Shown here piece by piece: positions 48,318-56,363 of a stretch of 56,363 bases of DNA. The stretch's first letter is position 1. Each line of letters starts with the position of its first letter. Where the stretch lies: NCBI GenBank assembly GCA_002919265.1, contig PKEY01000033.1, positions 1 through 56,363 on the forward strand, given 5' to 3'. A program made the position numbers and the translations under genes. The notes beneath the pieces were generated by a model, which saw nothing but the letters and a program-made list of their open reading frames with translations, was not told where the DNA came from and ran no database searches. The DNA comes from Hyphomicrobiaceae bacterium. GTDB lineage: Bacteria > Pseudomonadota > Alphaproteobacteria > Rhizobiales > Hyphomicrobiaceae.

Positions 48318-49345
48318 CTGTTCGCAGCCTCCCGAAGATCGGTCAGGAACTGGTCTACAGTTTCCGGCTCCGTGTCCCAGGCGCACATCAGGCGGCAGCC
48401 CGTCTCTCCCAAGAAGGTGTAAAAACGCCAGCCCTTTTCTCTGAGCGCGCGCTGTAGCTCCGGCGGGATATCCGCGAAAACCGCATTGGCTTCGACGGGC
48501 GCGATCAGCGCGACGCCGGCGATATTCTTAAGGCCAGCGGCAAGGCGATCCGCCATCGCATTCGCGTGCCGCGCATTCTCAAGCCACACGTCGCCATCCA
48601 GCAGCCCCAGCCACGCCGCCGAAACCAACCGCATTTTGGAGTTGAGCTGCCCAGCTTGCTTGATGCGCCATTGGAACTCATGCGACAGCGTGCGGTCGAA
48701 AAAAACGATGCACTCGCCGACAGCCAATCCGTTCTTGACCCCGCCGAAGCAAAGCACGTCCACACCAGCCCGCCAGGAGATGTCCGCTGGCTTGCATCCG
48801 AGCCGCGCCACTGCATTGGCGAAGCGGGCGCCATCCATGTGCACCTTGAGACCGTGCCGCTTCGCGACGTCGGTGAGCGCGCGAAGCTCCTCGGGCTTAT
48901 AAACCGTCCCGAGCTCAGTTGCCTGAGTGAGCGACAAAACCGCCGGCTTGACGTGATGAGGCCCAAAATAGCGGGTTGCCAGCGCCTCCACTGCCTCCGG
49001 CGTCAGCTTCGCGAGAGGCGTATCGGCCGTCATCAGCTTGGCGCCGCCGCTGAAGAATTCCGGCGCACCGGCCTCGTCCGTCTCAATGTGTGAGAACGCG
49101 TGCGCGATAATGGCATTGAAGGGCTGGCAAAGTTGAGCCAGCGACAGCGCATTCGCGGCCGTGCCGTTGAATACGAAAAACACCTCGCAGTCCGCCTCGA
49201 ACAGGGCAGCGATCCGCTCCCGCGCCTCCTGCGTCCGGGCGTCATCGCCGTATCCGGTGGCGTGGCCAGCGTTGGCCTCGAGGACACGCGCCAGTGCCTG
49301 CGGGCAGATCCCTGCGTTGTTATCTGATGCAAACTGCTGGCGCAT
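48314..49345 (-). CDS. ltaE: Low-specificity L-threonine aldolase family protein
   Basis: PLP fold-type I enzyme cleaving L-threonine or allo-threonine to glycine and acetaldehyde. 343 residues. The N-terminus FASDNNAGICPQ, the cofactor residues VHMDGARFANA (Asp171) and Schiff-base Lys204 in CFGGVKNGLAVGE fit the family, as does FNGTAANALSL. The ATG at 49345 is the first Met of the frame. It is flanked by two DMT carriers on the opposite strand, and a dehydratase acting on the same amino-acid class lies about 3 kb away. Confidence 0.9.
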   Translation of the reverse strand: MRQQFASDNNAGICPQALARVLEANAGHATGYGDDARTQEARERIAALFEADCEVFFVFNGTAANALSLAQLCQPFNAIIAHAFSHIETDEAGAPEFFSGGAKLMTADTPLAKLTPEAVEALATRYFGPHHVKPAVLSLTQATELGTVYKPEELRALTDVAKRHGLKVHMDGARFANAVARLGCKPADISWRAGVDVLCFGGVKNGLAVGECIVFFDRTLSHEFQWRIKQAGQLNSKMRLVSAAWLGLLDGDVWLENARHANAMADRLAAGLKNIAGVALIAPVEANAVFADIPPELQRALREKGWRFYTFLGETGCRLMCAWDTEPETVDQFLTDLREAANS

Positions 49346-49401
49346 GAGCTAACGCAACCAATTGTTGACTGATGAAGTTACGGCGCGCATCCGGCGGCGC
49401 C

Positions 49402-49434
49402 TTCAGCATTGATCTTGCCGTGACTGAAGGCAAG
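49402..49434 (+). promoter_or_regulatory. Overlapping, mutually exclusive inverted repeats upstream of the second DMT gene
   Basis: TTCAG (49402-49406 area) pairs with CTGAA (49424-49428), while CTTGCC (49414-49419) pairs with GGCAAG (49429-49434). The two stems interleave and cannot coexist. They lie about 100 nt before the gene's ATG. An attenuator is conceivable; stems are short, so this is weak. Confidence 0.25.
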
Positions 49435-49536
49435 CCTCATCGATCCGCAGACAGGGTTCAGGATATACGTGCTTGCGAATTTAATGATACACAGTGGTGC
49501 GGCAATGCCCTTCCCCGGCGGAAAAAGGTTTGCGCC

Positions 49537-50424
49537 ATGATGGACATGGCGATGGTCAGGACCCAGCCGCGGGTCATGCGGGCGCTGGCGTGGATGGGAC
49601 TCGCGCTGGTCTCGTTCAGCACTGTCGCAATCGCCGGGCGCGAAGCTGCGCGTGGAGCCACCACGCTCGAAATGATGTTCTATCGCTGCCTCATCTCGCT
49701 GGTGATCGTACTGGCGCTTGTGTTGATGGGGCCGGGGCTGAGAGCGATGCGCACGACGCGCCTGACGCTGCATTCCGTTCGCGGCCTGGTTCACTTCATC
49801 GCGCAGTACAGCTGGTTAGGCGCCTTGACCATGATCCCGCTGGCCCAGCTTTTCGCGCTTGAGTTCACTGCGCCGATCTGGGTGGCTTTGCTGGCTCCGT
49901 TGTTGCTTGGCGAGCGGATGACCATGATCCGCCTTGCTGCAGCCGTGATCGGTTTCGTCGGGGTGATCATCGTCGCTCAGCCCGGCGCCGTCGAGTTCAA
50001 CACAGGTGTCGGCTTGGGGCTTCTGTCTGCAATCGGCTTTGCCCTGTCGATGCTGGCAACGAAAGCGCTGAGCCGCAGCGAAAGTCCCATTCGCATTTTG
50101 TTTTACATGTTTCTGGTCCAGACGGTGCTGGCGCTGTTCCTGCTCTTTGGCGAGGTCCGTTTGCCCGACATCGTTACGATGGGTTGGATCAGCGTTCTAG
50201 CGGTGACAGGCCTCTCGGCCCACTATGCCCTGGTGCGGGCTTTCGCTTTGGCCGATGCGATCTTGGTCGCGCCCATGGATTTCTTGCGGCTGCCATTGAT
50301 CGCAGTCGTTGGCGCGGTGATCTATGCCGAGCCGCTCGACCCCATTGTTTTGTTCGGTGGTCTCGTTGTGATCGTGGGGAATTTGCTCAATCTATGGGGT
50401 GAGCGCCGCGCCGCTCGAAGCTGA
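49537..50424 (+). CDS. EamA/DMT-family transporter (second)
   Basis: 295 residues, ten helices, two EamA repeats. The first repeat contains FSTVAIAGREAARGATTLEMMFYRCLISL-type sequence (helix 2 with conserved R), then IAQYSWLGALTMIPLAQLFA and FTAPIWVALLAPLLLGERMT; the second ends VGAVIYAEPLDPIVLFGGLV. The sequence resembles RhaT/RarD-side DMT proteins annotated as S-adenosylmethionine-type or amino-acid exporters, but the substrate is unknown. I chose the ATG at 49537 (AAGG upstream); nearby ATGs at 49540, 49546 and 49552 are alternatives. Divergent from threonine aldolase. Confidence 0.87.
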   Translation: MMDMAMVRTQPRVMRALAWMGLALVSFSTVAIAGREAARGATTLEMMFYRCLISLVIVLALVLMGPGLRAMRTTRLTLHSVRGLVHFIAQYSWLGALTMIPLAQLFALEFTAPIWVALLAPLLLGERMTMIRLAAAVIGFVGVIIVAQPGAVEFNTGVGLGLLSAIGFALSMLATKALSRSESPIRILFYMFLVQTVLALFLLFGEVRLPDIVTMGWISVLAVTGLSAHYALVRAFALADAILVAPMDFLRLPLIAVVGAVIYAEPLDPIVLFGGLVVIVGNLLNLWGERRAARS

Positions 50425-50493
50425 GCGCAGCTCGACCAAACGCCGGAGGATACGGGTTCTGGTCTCCACCGCTTGACAGGGCCGAGACGTACT

Positions 50494-50991
50494 TCACGGT
50501 TCCGACTTACGAGGGATGCCGATACGCCGGCCGGCGCGTTCAGGCGGAGGGAGATGCGCGGTCGACTGCCGGAGTGCAGCGAGCTTCTGGAAGATTTCAG
50601 GCGGCCACGGCGCGGCTCGGCGCTCCTTTAGATCAACGTGCAAGAACATCCATTCGGATGTTGCTGCCAGCCAATCCTCCGTTGCATGCCGCATCTCGCA
50701 AAAGGCGTGCATGCGCTTTTCATCGAGGTCGAGCACACGCACGTTGACCCGAACAGTGTCCGTGCGGAAAACCTCGCGCAGGTAGCAGATGTGCGCCTCG
50801 ACAGTCATGAAGGTGCAGCCCTTCTCCCGGACATAGCTTGGCCCAAGGCCGGTCGGCAGCAACACCTCGTCGAAAGCGCGATCGAAAATGACGTTGTAGT
50901 AGGCCATGTTGAGATGGCCGTTGTAATCGATCCATGCCGGATCGATCGCGAAGGGAGACGAGATCAGTGGCCCTGTCAGCGATGCACTCAT
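50494..50991 (-). CDS. Hotdog-fold acyl-CoA thioesterase (4HBT type)
   Basis: 165 residues, one hotdog domain. The catalytic-type motif WIDYNGHLNMAYYNVIFDRA (conserved Asp-x-x-GH-x-N) is at 20-39; TFMTVEAHICYLREVFRTDTVRV is the central strand pair and RMHAFCEM a later strand. Relatives hydrolyse 4-hydroxybenzoyl-CoA or medium/long acyl-CoAs. It lies 83 bp downstream of the RND/MMPL gene on the same strand and may be co-transcribed, which would suit a lipid- or acyl-related role. The ATG at 50991 is the first Met of the frame. Confidence 0.87.
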   Translation of the reverse strand: MSASLTGPLISSPFAIDPAWIDYNGHLNMAYYNVIFDRAFDEVLLPTGLGPSYVREKGCTFMTVEAHICYLREVFRTDTVRVNVRVLDLDEKRMHAFCEMRHATEDWLAATSEWMFLHVDLKERRAAPWPPEIFQKLAALRQSTAHLPPPERAGRRIGIPRKSEP

Positions 50992-51074
50992 GCTGTTCCC
51001 CTAGACTCTTCAACCGAGCGTGTCCTCCCGCGTCGTGGCGGGCGAGCGAATTCCAAAAAGGGAAGCCGTGATGA

Positions 51075-53453
51075 TCAAGCCCTGCGTGGGAAGTAGCGGC
51101 GATAGAGGGCGATCGTTGCCGGCAGGATAAAGAGCTGCGCGATCAGCGATGCGAAAAGGCACACCGCGGTCAGCCGCCCGAAAAGCCGCAAAGATGGCAA
51201 GTGCGAAAGGATCGTTACCCCAAGCCCTAGCGCCAGAACGATGGTCGTCAGAATGATCACAGGCCCGATGTGATGCATCGTGGCGATCAACGCCGCCGTC
51301 GCATTGCCTGGGCCTGGCGCGAGCCGGGTTTCCTCGATCCGGAAACGATTGAGGAAGTGTATCGTCGAGTCGATCGCGAGCGCGAACGCCACCGTGATCG
51401 CGATGATGGACGCGAACTGCAGCCCTTCTCCCGTGAACCAGAGCAACGCACCGGTGGCAAAGATCGGAAAAAGCGAGGGCAGAATGCTCGTCACGCTGGA
51501 CAGAATCGAGCGCAGCGCGATGCCCAGGAAAATGAAAATGACGAACATGTCGCCGACGAGCCCGATGTTCAGCTCACGGATGAGCGTGGCGGAGTTCCGC
51601 GCCGCGATGGCGGGCAAGCCCGTTACGGAAATCTCATAATCCCGGAACTCCTGGCGCACGGACTCCAGGGCTCGGTCGATTTTCTGCACGACCGGCAGGA
51701 TTTCGCTCGCGTCCACGTCTGGCAGCCGGCCTGTTACGAGCACCGCCTTCTCGTCCTTGTCGATGAACCTGCGGACGAGGTGCTCGGGCAGGACCTGGAT
51801 ATAAGCCTTGACGGTCTCGATGCGGTTGTCGCCGGCTTCGGCGAGCCAGCGGCGCAGGCTGTCGACCGACCAGACGTTGCCGAGCCCCGCTTCTTTCTCC
51901 AGCACGGCGTGGGCGCGAGCGATGACCTCGAACGTCCTCGGGTCGTAGAGCGATTGCCCGCTGTTCCACTCGATCATGACGTGGACCGGGTTGGCGCCCG
52001 TCAGCTTTTCATCGAGACGGCCGGTGGCCGCGAGCGCATGCTCTTTGTCCGGCACCTGATCGGCGAGCCTGTAGTGCGGCTCAAGCTGCACGTAGGCGAT
52101 GCCGGTGAGCACGACGGCGATCAGCCCCGCGAGGAAAAAGGGGACGGGCCGGTGGGCCACCCGGTGGATGATCCAATCCGACAGGCGGGTGAGGAACCCG
52201 ACCCCGTCCCTCTGCTGTTCTGCAGGTAAGGACACCGGCGCCTTTTCGCGGCGAATGAGCAGCGCGGCCAGCGTGGGCACGACGACCGCCACGGCAATGT
52301 AGGACGTGCAGACCGCCAGCAGCGCCGCCTTGCCGAACGTACGGATCAGCGCCGACTCCGCCCAGGCGAACGAGATCAGCGCAAGGCACGCATTCATCGC
52401 CGTGAGCAAGCACGCCGGGGCCACGTCGAGCACGGCATTCCGTGCGGCGGTTAACCGGTCGACGCCCGCCACGATATCCCGGCGGATCGAGAACACCAGG
52501 TGCATCGAGTCGGAAAAGCCCGAGACCAGGATCAGCGGCGTCAGCACGTTGATGAACAGGTTCAGGCGGAAGTCGAGCCCGCCGACGACGCCCAATGTCC
52601 ACAAAATCGCAATCGTCGGCCCGAGCACCGCGATCAGCGTCAACGACAGCCGGCGGAAGAACAGGTACGCGATCAGAGTACCGACCAGGAATCCCAGCCC
52701 GTTGTAGATAAGCCGGTCGCGCTCGACTGCATTGCGAATCTCGAGCTGCATCACCGGCGCCCCGGTGAGCTTCACCGTGAGGCCCGATCCCTCGAGGGCC
52801 CGTTCTGCCGTTTCGCGTATTTCGCCGATGACGGCCTTTGCCCCCTTCTCCTCTACAACCTCCCGGTTGAGAGACATGACGATCAGCGCCAGCTGGCCGT
52901 CATCGGAAAGGAACTTGCCCGCCACAATGTCATTCGTGCGCAGTGCCTCGATGATCGCGTCGTACTCAGGGCCTTCGGGCAGCTCGTCAGGGACAATCGG
53001 GGGTGCGTAGCCAGTCGCGTCCGGCTTGCCGCGCGCCGACAGCATGGACACGAGACCTTCGACGCCATCGGTCAGCTGCAGGTCGATGACCGCATCGGCG
53101 AACGCCTGGAGCTGCGGCCTCTCCAGCAGGTTCGGTCCCTCGACGACAGCGAGGACGTCATACTCGCTGGAGGGGAAGCGCCGGTCGATCTCCTCGTACT
53201 GGCGGAACTCTGGCGTATCAGTGCGGAACAGCTCCGAGAGCGAGTCGTCCACCTTGAGCCGCATCACGCCTAGCACGGCCAGTGCGCTCAGCAGCACAAT
53301 GACGACCGCTGACAAAAGGGGCGCCTTCAGCGCAACCAGCCCGAGCCGATCGATGCCGAAGCTCAGCGCGAACGAGCGTTGCGGAACGGCCTGCTCCGGC
53401 ATGCGTGATCCCACCCCTTCCGCAGGGCGTGGCTCGGAGACGTGTTCGTTCAT
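51075..53453 (-). CDS. RND/MMPL-family transporter
   Basis: 792-residue integral membrane protein with the RND duplication: helix 1 (LSAVVIVLLSALAVLGVMRL), a periplasmic domain to about residue 230, helices 2-6 (LIYNGLGFLVGTLIAYLFFR to SYIAVAVVVPTLAALLIRRE), then helix 7 (VPFFLAGLIAVVLTGIAYVQ), a second periplasmic domain, and helices 8-12. The segment ISFAWAESALIRTFGKAALLAV and the closing GPVIILTTIVLALGLGVTIL fit MMPL/SSD-type carriers, which move lipids, hopanoids or hydrophobic drugs. It lacks a partner membrane-fusion protein here. The ATG at 53453 has a weak ribosome site; the frame is open to 53525. Confidence 0.87.
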   Translation of the reverse strand: MNEHVSEPRPAEGVGSRMPEQAVPQRSFALSFGIDRLGLVALKAPLLSAVVIVLLSALAVLGVMRLKVDDSLSELFRTDTPEFRQYEEIDRRFPSSEYDVLAVVEGPNLLERPQLQAFADAVIDLQLTDGVEGLVSMLSARGKPDATGYAPPIVPDELPEGPEYDAIIEALRTNDIVAGKFLSDDGQLALIVMSLNREVVEEKGAKAVIGEIRETAERALEGSGLTVKLTGAPVMQLEIRNAVERDRLIYNGLGFLVGTLIAYLFFRRLSLTLIAVLGPTIAILWTLGVVGGLDFRLNLFINVLTPLILVSGFSDSMHLVFSIRRDIVAGVDRLTAARNAVLDVAPACLLTAMNACLALISFAWAESALIRTFGKAALLAVCTSYIAVAVVVPTLAALLIRREKAPVSLPAEQQRDGVGFLTRLSDWIIHRVAHRPVPFFLAGLIAVVLTGIAYVQLEPHYRLADQVPDKEHALAATGRLDEKLTGANPVHVMIEWNSGQSLYDPRTFEVIARAHAVLEKEAGLGNVWSVDSLRRWLAEAGDNRIETVKAYIQVLPEHLVRRFIDKDEKAVLVTGRLPDVDASEILPVVQKIDRALESVRQEFRDYEISVTGLPAIAARNSATLIRELNIGLVGDMFVIFIFLGIALRSILSSVTSILPSLFPIFATGALLWFTGEGLQFASIIAITVAFALAIDSTIHFLNRFRIEETRLAPGPGNATAALIATMHHIGPVIILTTIVLALGLGVTILSHLPSLRLFGRLTAVCLFASLIAQLFILPATIALYRRYFPRRA

Positions 53454-53835
53454 GGCGTAGCCAAAAGCCCCGACTCGAAAGAGGCTCCTGTAGGGATGCT
53501 TGCCACCCGTGCTGTTCCAGGGCAAGTCTCGCGGACGAAATCGAGGTGAAGTATCGCCGAGGTTGTAGCGAGCTTAGGGGTTAATCCCGAGCGAGGCTTG
53601 CCAGGATATCCCTACCTGTTGCCGAACTGTGACATGTTCGAGGCAACATATGCATCGGGGACGTCGTGAAGCACCGCGGTCGCGATCCTCGCAGGATGCT
53701 GTGCGTGTCTAGCCCCGTCACACCGACTTCAACTTGGATCCGCGCCCGTCACCCTCTCGACGCGCCGGTTCCCCGTCGCGTATACGAACTTGCGAATATA
53801 GGCGTGTTGCCTGTTCTGCTCTCCCGGAGACTTGG
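53454..53835. other. Divergent region between MMPL and tusA genes
   Basis: About 380 bp without a gene. Apart from a stem-loop at 53617-53648 I see a GGATATCC palindrome (53603-53611 area) and no clear sigma-70 pair. Short frames here have no coding character. Confidence 0.45.
53617..53648. promoter_or_regulatory. Two-segment stem-loop upstream of tusA
   Basis: TGTTGCC-GAAC and GTTC-GA-GGCAACA pair over 11 bp with a 2-nt bulge and an 8-nt loop (TGTGACAT). It lies 188-219 bp upstream of the tusA ATG. No T-run follows on either strand, so a terminator is unlikely; a protein-binding site or leader RNA element is possible. Confidence 0.45.
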
Positions 53836-54060
53836 ATGGCCGACAAGACGCTCGACGTGAAAGGATTGAACTGCCCAATTCCCATCATGAAGGTGAAGAA
53901 GGCCATCAACGAGGTTCCGAAAGGCGGAACGCTCGAGGTGCTGGCCACCGATCCCGGCTCCGTCGCCGATTTCGAGGCATTCTGCAAATCCACGGGCAAC
54001 GAGCTGATCGAGCATTCCGAGGAGGGCGGCGTTTATCGCTTCCTGATCCGCCGCACGTGA
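53836..54060 (+). CDS. tusA: TusA-family sulfurtransferase
   Basis: 74-residue sulfur carrier. The active-site Cys13 lies in the CPxP signature (LNCPIPIMKVKKA), and the rest matches the two-layer alpha/beta fold (GTLEVLATDPGSVADFEAFC; HSEEGGVYRFLIRR). TusA receives persulfide from a cysteine desulfurase and passes it on for tRNA 2-thiouridine, molybdenum cofactor or sulfur oxidation. The ATG at 53836 follows CGGAGA by 5 nt. No tusBCDE or desulfurase is adjacent. 55 bp upstream of the aldo/keto reductase. Confidence 0.93.
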   Translation: MADKTLDVKGLNCPIPIMKVKKAINEVPKGGTLEVLATDPGSVADFEAFCKSTGNELIEHSEEGGVYRFLIRRT

Positions 54061-54115
54061 CGCGACCTCGGGCAACCGATACGTTTGTTCCTCTCATGTG
54101 ACCGGAGGAACAGAG

Positions 54116-55138
54116 ATGGCAGACATGCGCTACCGGGTTCTCGGCCGATCCGGCGTCAGAGTTAGCGAGCTGTGCCTCGGCACCATGAATTTCGGCGGTC
54201 CAACGGATGAGGCCGAGGCAAAGCGCATTATCGACGACGCATTGGAGCACGGCGTCAACTTCATTGACACGGCGAACGTGTACACGGACGGCCGCTCCGA
54301 AGAGATTGTGGGTCGGGCGCTGGAAGGCCGCCGGCACAAGGTGATCCTTGCAACCAAGGTGGCGCAGCCCGTTGGCGACAAGGGCGTCAATGATCGCGGC
54401 CTGTCGCGCATCCACGTCATGCGCGCCGTCGAGGAAAGCCTCCGGCGGCTCAGGACGGATTATATCGACCTCTACTATACCCACCGCGTCGACCCGCTAA
54501 CGCCGTGGGAAGAGGTGGTGCGCACCTTCGGCGACCTGATTCGTCAGGGTAAGATCCGGCATTGGGCGCTCTCCAACGTGCGCGGTTGGCACATTGCGCA
54601 CGTCTGCCATATCTGCCGCGCGCTCGGCGAGCCCGAGCCGGTAGCCCTGCAACCCTACTACAACCTCTTGAACCGCCAGCCCGAGGTGGAGGTGCTCCCC
54701 GCCGCGCGCGCGTTTGGGCTCGGCGTCGTTCCCTACAGTCCCATCGCCCGCGGTGTCCTGACCGGCAAGTACCGGCTCAATGTGACCCCCGAGGCCGACA
54801 GCCGCGCCGGCCGCCAGGACAAGCGCATGATGGAGACGGAGTGGCGGCCCGAGTCGCTCCGCATAGCAGAGGAGCTGAAATCCTACGCAGAGAAGCGCGG
54901 CACAACGCTGATCGCTTTCGCTGTCGCCTGGGTGCTGAACAATCAGGCGGTCGCCTCCGTTATCGCCGGGCCGCGCACGCTGGAGCAATGGAAGCCTTAT
55001 CTCGCTGCCCTCGACGTCTCGTGGACGGCAAAGGACGAGGCGATTGTCGATCGCTACGTCGTGACGGGACATCCCTCGACGCCTGGATACAATGATCCCG
55101 CTTACCCGATCGAGGGGCGTTTTTCGGCGGTGAAGTAA
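54116..55138 (+). CDS. Aldo/keto reductase
   Basis: 340-residue NADPH-dependent (beta/alpha)8 reductase. The catalytic tetrad is complete: Asp51 and Tyr56 (FIDTANVYTDGRSEE), Lys81 (LATKV), His123 (YYTHRVDP). The C-terminal cofactor site is represented by VIAGPRTLEQWK. The overall pattern (GRSGVRVSELCLGTMNFGG) places it with the YajO/PdxI-like bacterial group; substrate unknown. The ATG at 54116 follows GGAGG by 7 nt; a GTG six codons earlier is less likely. It may be co-transcribed with tusA. Confidence 0.92.
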   Translation: MADMRYRVLGRSGVRVSELCLGTMNFGGPTDEAEAKRIIDDALEHGVNFIDTANVYTDGRSEEIVGRALEGRRHKVILATKVAQPVGDKGVNDRGLSRIHVMRAVEESLRRLRTDYIDLYYTHRVDPLTPWEEVVRTFGDLIRQGKIRHWALSNVRGWHIAHVCHICRALGEPEPVALQPYYNLLNRQPEVEVLPAARAFGLGVVPYSPIARGVLTGKYRLNVTPEADSRAGRQDKRMMETEWRPESLRIAEELKSYAEKRGTTLIAFAVAWVLNNQAVASVIAGPRTLEQWKPYLAALDVSWTAKDEAIVDRYVVTGHPSTPGYNDPAYPIEGRFSAVK

Positions 55139-55152
55139 AGGCAGCGTCTTGT

Positions 55153-55205
55153 GAGGTTTGCTCCAGGAGCCCGAAGCGGCGCTTGCCGGAGGGGAAAACC
55201 TCTTT
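55153..55205 (+). terminator. Branched terminator-like structure after the aldo/keto reductase gene
   Basis: GAGGTTT (55153-55159) and AAACCTC (55196-55202) close a loop that itself holds two small hairpins (GCTC-CAG-GAGC and AAGC-GGC-GCTT), followed by TTTC. It begins 14 nt after the stop codon. The outer stem is 7 bp and the T-tract short, so efficiency is doubtful. Confidence 0.45.
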
Positions 55206-55366
55206 CGCGCGCCGCATAGTGGTCGTTCGACGCGTTCAGAATAGAACAGCTGGTTGGTTGCCTTCCGCGTCCCGGCACTGGAACTCGGCCGCGGCGAACC
55301 GCATTCGCCAGTGACTGTCATTTCGGCAGAAGGAACCGTTCTCATTTGACCAGGGAGGGCACACCC

Positions 55367-56341
55367 ATGACGTTCTTGACCCGTGATCCGCATGGTTGTG
55401 CCGTGAAACTCCTGGCCACCATTTTGCTCCTGGCGGGGATTTCTTTGGCAGCTGTTCCAAGTCTCGCAGATCCAGCGCGGGCGCCCGGCAGCCGCCTCGT
55501 GCTCGACCTGCCCCACGGGTTTGCGGCTTCGCCGACGTTTTCCGGGTTCGTCCACCTGCCGTCCAAGGCGACCATTATTCTGCTTGAGGTGCCAGCGTCC
55601 GCGTACCCGGACATGGCGCGGGGCCTTTCCGCAGAGACGCTTTCTAGCCAGGGCATAACCAACGTTCGGACCGGCACGCTCAATCGCGAGGGAGAGCACA
55701 TCTACGTCACTGCTGAACAAGCGACGCCCGCGGGTCCATTCGCGAAGAAAATTCTTCTGTTCCGGGAAGGCCCCGTTACGGCACTCCTCAGCGCCAGCCT
55801 TCCGAAAAGCGCCATTGAAAGCGGCACCATTTCAGCCGAGGAGGTGGAACGCGCCCTTGCATCAGCGCGGCTTGCGCCGGGTGCGGGCGAGAAGCCCTTT
55901 TCACTGAGCTATACCGGCCCCTTCCGGGACACGGGGGCATTCATCGGCCAATCGCACTTCTATGCCATCGTCGATCCGCCGGGAATTCAGCGGCAGCCAT
56001 CCTCCACTCCCCCTAGCCTGATCGTTGCTGCCGCGCTTGATGGTCCGCAGATCGACGACCTCGAAGCCACGGGCCGCGCCGGCATCGCGGAGCTGACAGG
56101 AGGACAGGAGCCGGCAAACGTTGAGAGCCAGCGATTCGACGTTGCAGGCCTCGAGGGCGTCGAGCATGTCGCCCCGCCCAAGGGGAGCGGCGAAGCGTCC
56201 GATGCCGGCATCTACCAAGTCATCTTGAAAGGCCGCGATGGAGGCTATTACCGGATTGTCGGGAAGGCCCCAGCGCCGGAGTGGCCGACCCTTCTGCCGG
56301 AGTTCCGCAAGATCGCCCAGAGCTTCGCGCCACAGCCTTGA
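55367..56341 (+). CDS. Secreted protein of unknown function, possibly two similar domains
   Basis: 324 residues with an N-terminal signal peptide (hydrophobic LLATILLLAGISLAAVPSLA, cleaved before DP). I recognise no named family. The two halves share a pattern: a strand ending in a small hydrophobic substrate-like loop, a segment like IYVTAEQATPAGPFAKKILL (first half) and VEHVAPPKGSG...YQVILKGR (second half), then a strand and a closing helix (EEVERALASARLAP; LPEFRKIAQSFAP). This recalls tandem PsbP/Mog1-like folds, which is inference from pattern only. The ATG at 55367 follows GGGAGG by 8 nt. It is complete in the window. Confidence 0.7.
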   Translation: MTFLTRDPHGCAVKLLATILLLAGISLAAVPSLADPARAPGSRLVLDLPHGFAASPTFSGFVHLPSKATIILLEVPASAYPDMARGLSAETLSSQGITNVRTGTLNREGEHIYVTAEQATPAGPFAKKILLFREGPVTALLSASLPKSAIESGTISAEEVERALASARLAPGAGEKPFSLSYTGPFRDTGAFIGQSHFYAIVDPPGIQRQPSSTPPSLIVAAALDGPQIDDLEATGRAGIAELTGGQEPANVESQRFDVAGLEGVEHVAPPKGSGEASDAGIYQVILKGRDGGYYRIVGKAPAPEWPTLLPEFRKIAQSFAPQP

Positions 56342-56363
56342 ATGCTTGACATCACCTGGGCCG

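Overview
This GC-rich 56 kb window reads as chromosome of an alphaproteobacterium, most likely a member of the Hyphomicrobiales. The evidence is the envelope/translation cluster bamA-rseP-dxr-cdsA-uppS-frr-pyrH, the mfd-sdhE/recG neighbourhood, a BA14K-family protein, a malonyl-CoA decarboxylase and many ABC uptake operons. I cannot fix the genus. I see no rRNA, tRNA, IS element, prophage or CRISPR array. Almost every gene looks intact.

Layout. 1-12.2 kb (minus strand) is the housekeeping block: pyrH, frr, uppS, cdsA, dxr, rseP and a 3'-truncated bamA, preceded by sdhE and mfd. recG is divergent at 12.4 kb. 14.5-21.2 kb holds envelope functions: a DUF502 membrane protein, a TPR/SPOR secreted protein, glmS and glmU (UDP-GlcNAc supply), and a membrane-anchored coiled-coil protein with a SPOR-like C-terminus. 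21.3-25.8 kb is acyl-CoA metabolism: malonyl-CoA decarboxylase, a lactonase-type metallohydrolase, an HMG-CoA-lyase-type enzyme and a translationally coupled class III CoA-transferase. 26.1-28.8 kb is a TauABC-type sulfonate importer. 28.9-30.6 kb is a small cassette of an XRE/MmyB-type regulator divergent from a four-helix membrane protein and an ABM monooxygenase, with two similar palindromes between them.

30.7-38 kb carries NADP-type glutamate dehydrogenase and a peptide-type ABC importer whose two ATPases are fused. 38.5-40.1 kb has a homocysteine S-methyltransferase-family enzyme and a GNAT acetyltransferase, separated by a 16-bp stem-loop. 40.2-43.5 kb is a tungstate-type importer (TupABC) with a divergent one-component regulator that joins a HTH to a substrate-binding-like domain. 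43.5-44.7 kb has a BA14K protein, a short coiled-coil protein, and between them a gene-free stretch unusually dense in inverted repeats. 44.9-50.4 kb groups hydroxy-amino-acid enzymes (serine/threonine dehydratase, threonine aldolase) with three transporters of exporter families. 50.5-56.3 kb has a hotdog thioesterase, an RND/MMPL transporter, TusA, an aldo/keto reductase and a secreted protein of unknown function that looks internally duplicated.

The most interesting unexplained signals are in non-coding DNA. They are the repeat-rich gap at 44185-44384 (two hairpins showing the same loop, plus two 8-bp long-range complementarities), hairpins directly behind both ABC binding-protein genes, a perfect 18-bp palindrome in front of mfd, and the tandem palindromes in the XRE cassette. 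No single wholly new multi-gene system is proven by the sequence. The best candidates are the structured gap and the CoA-transferase/lyase pair.
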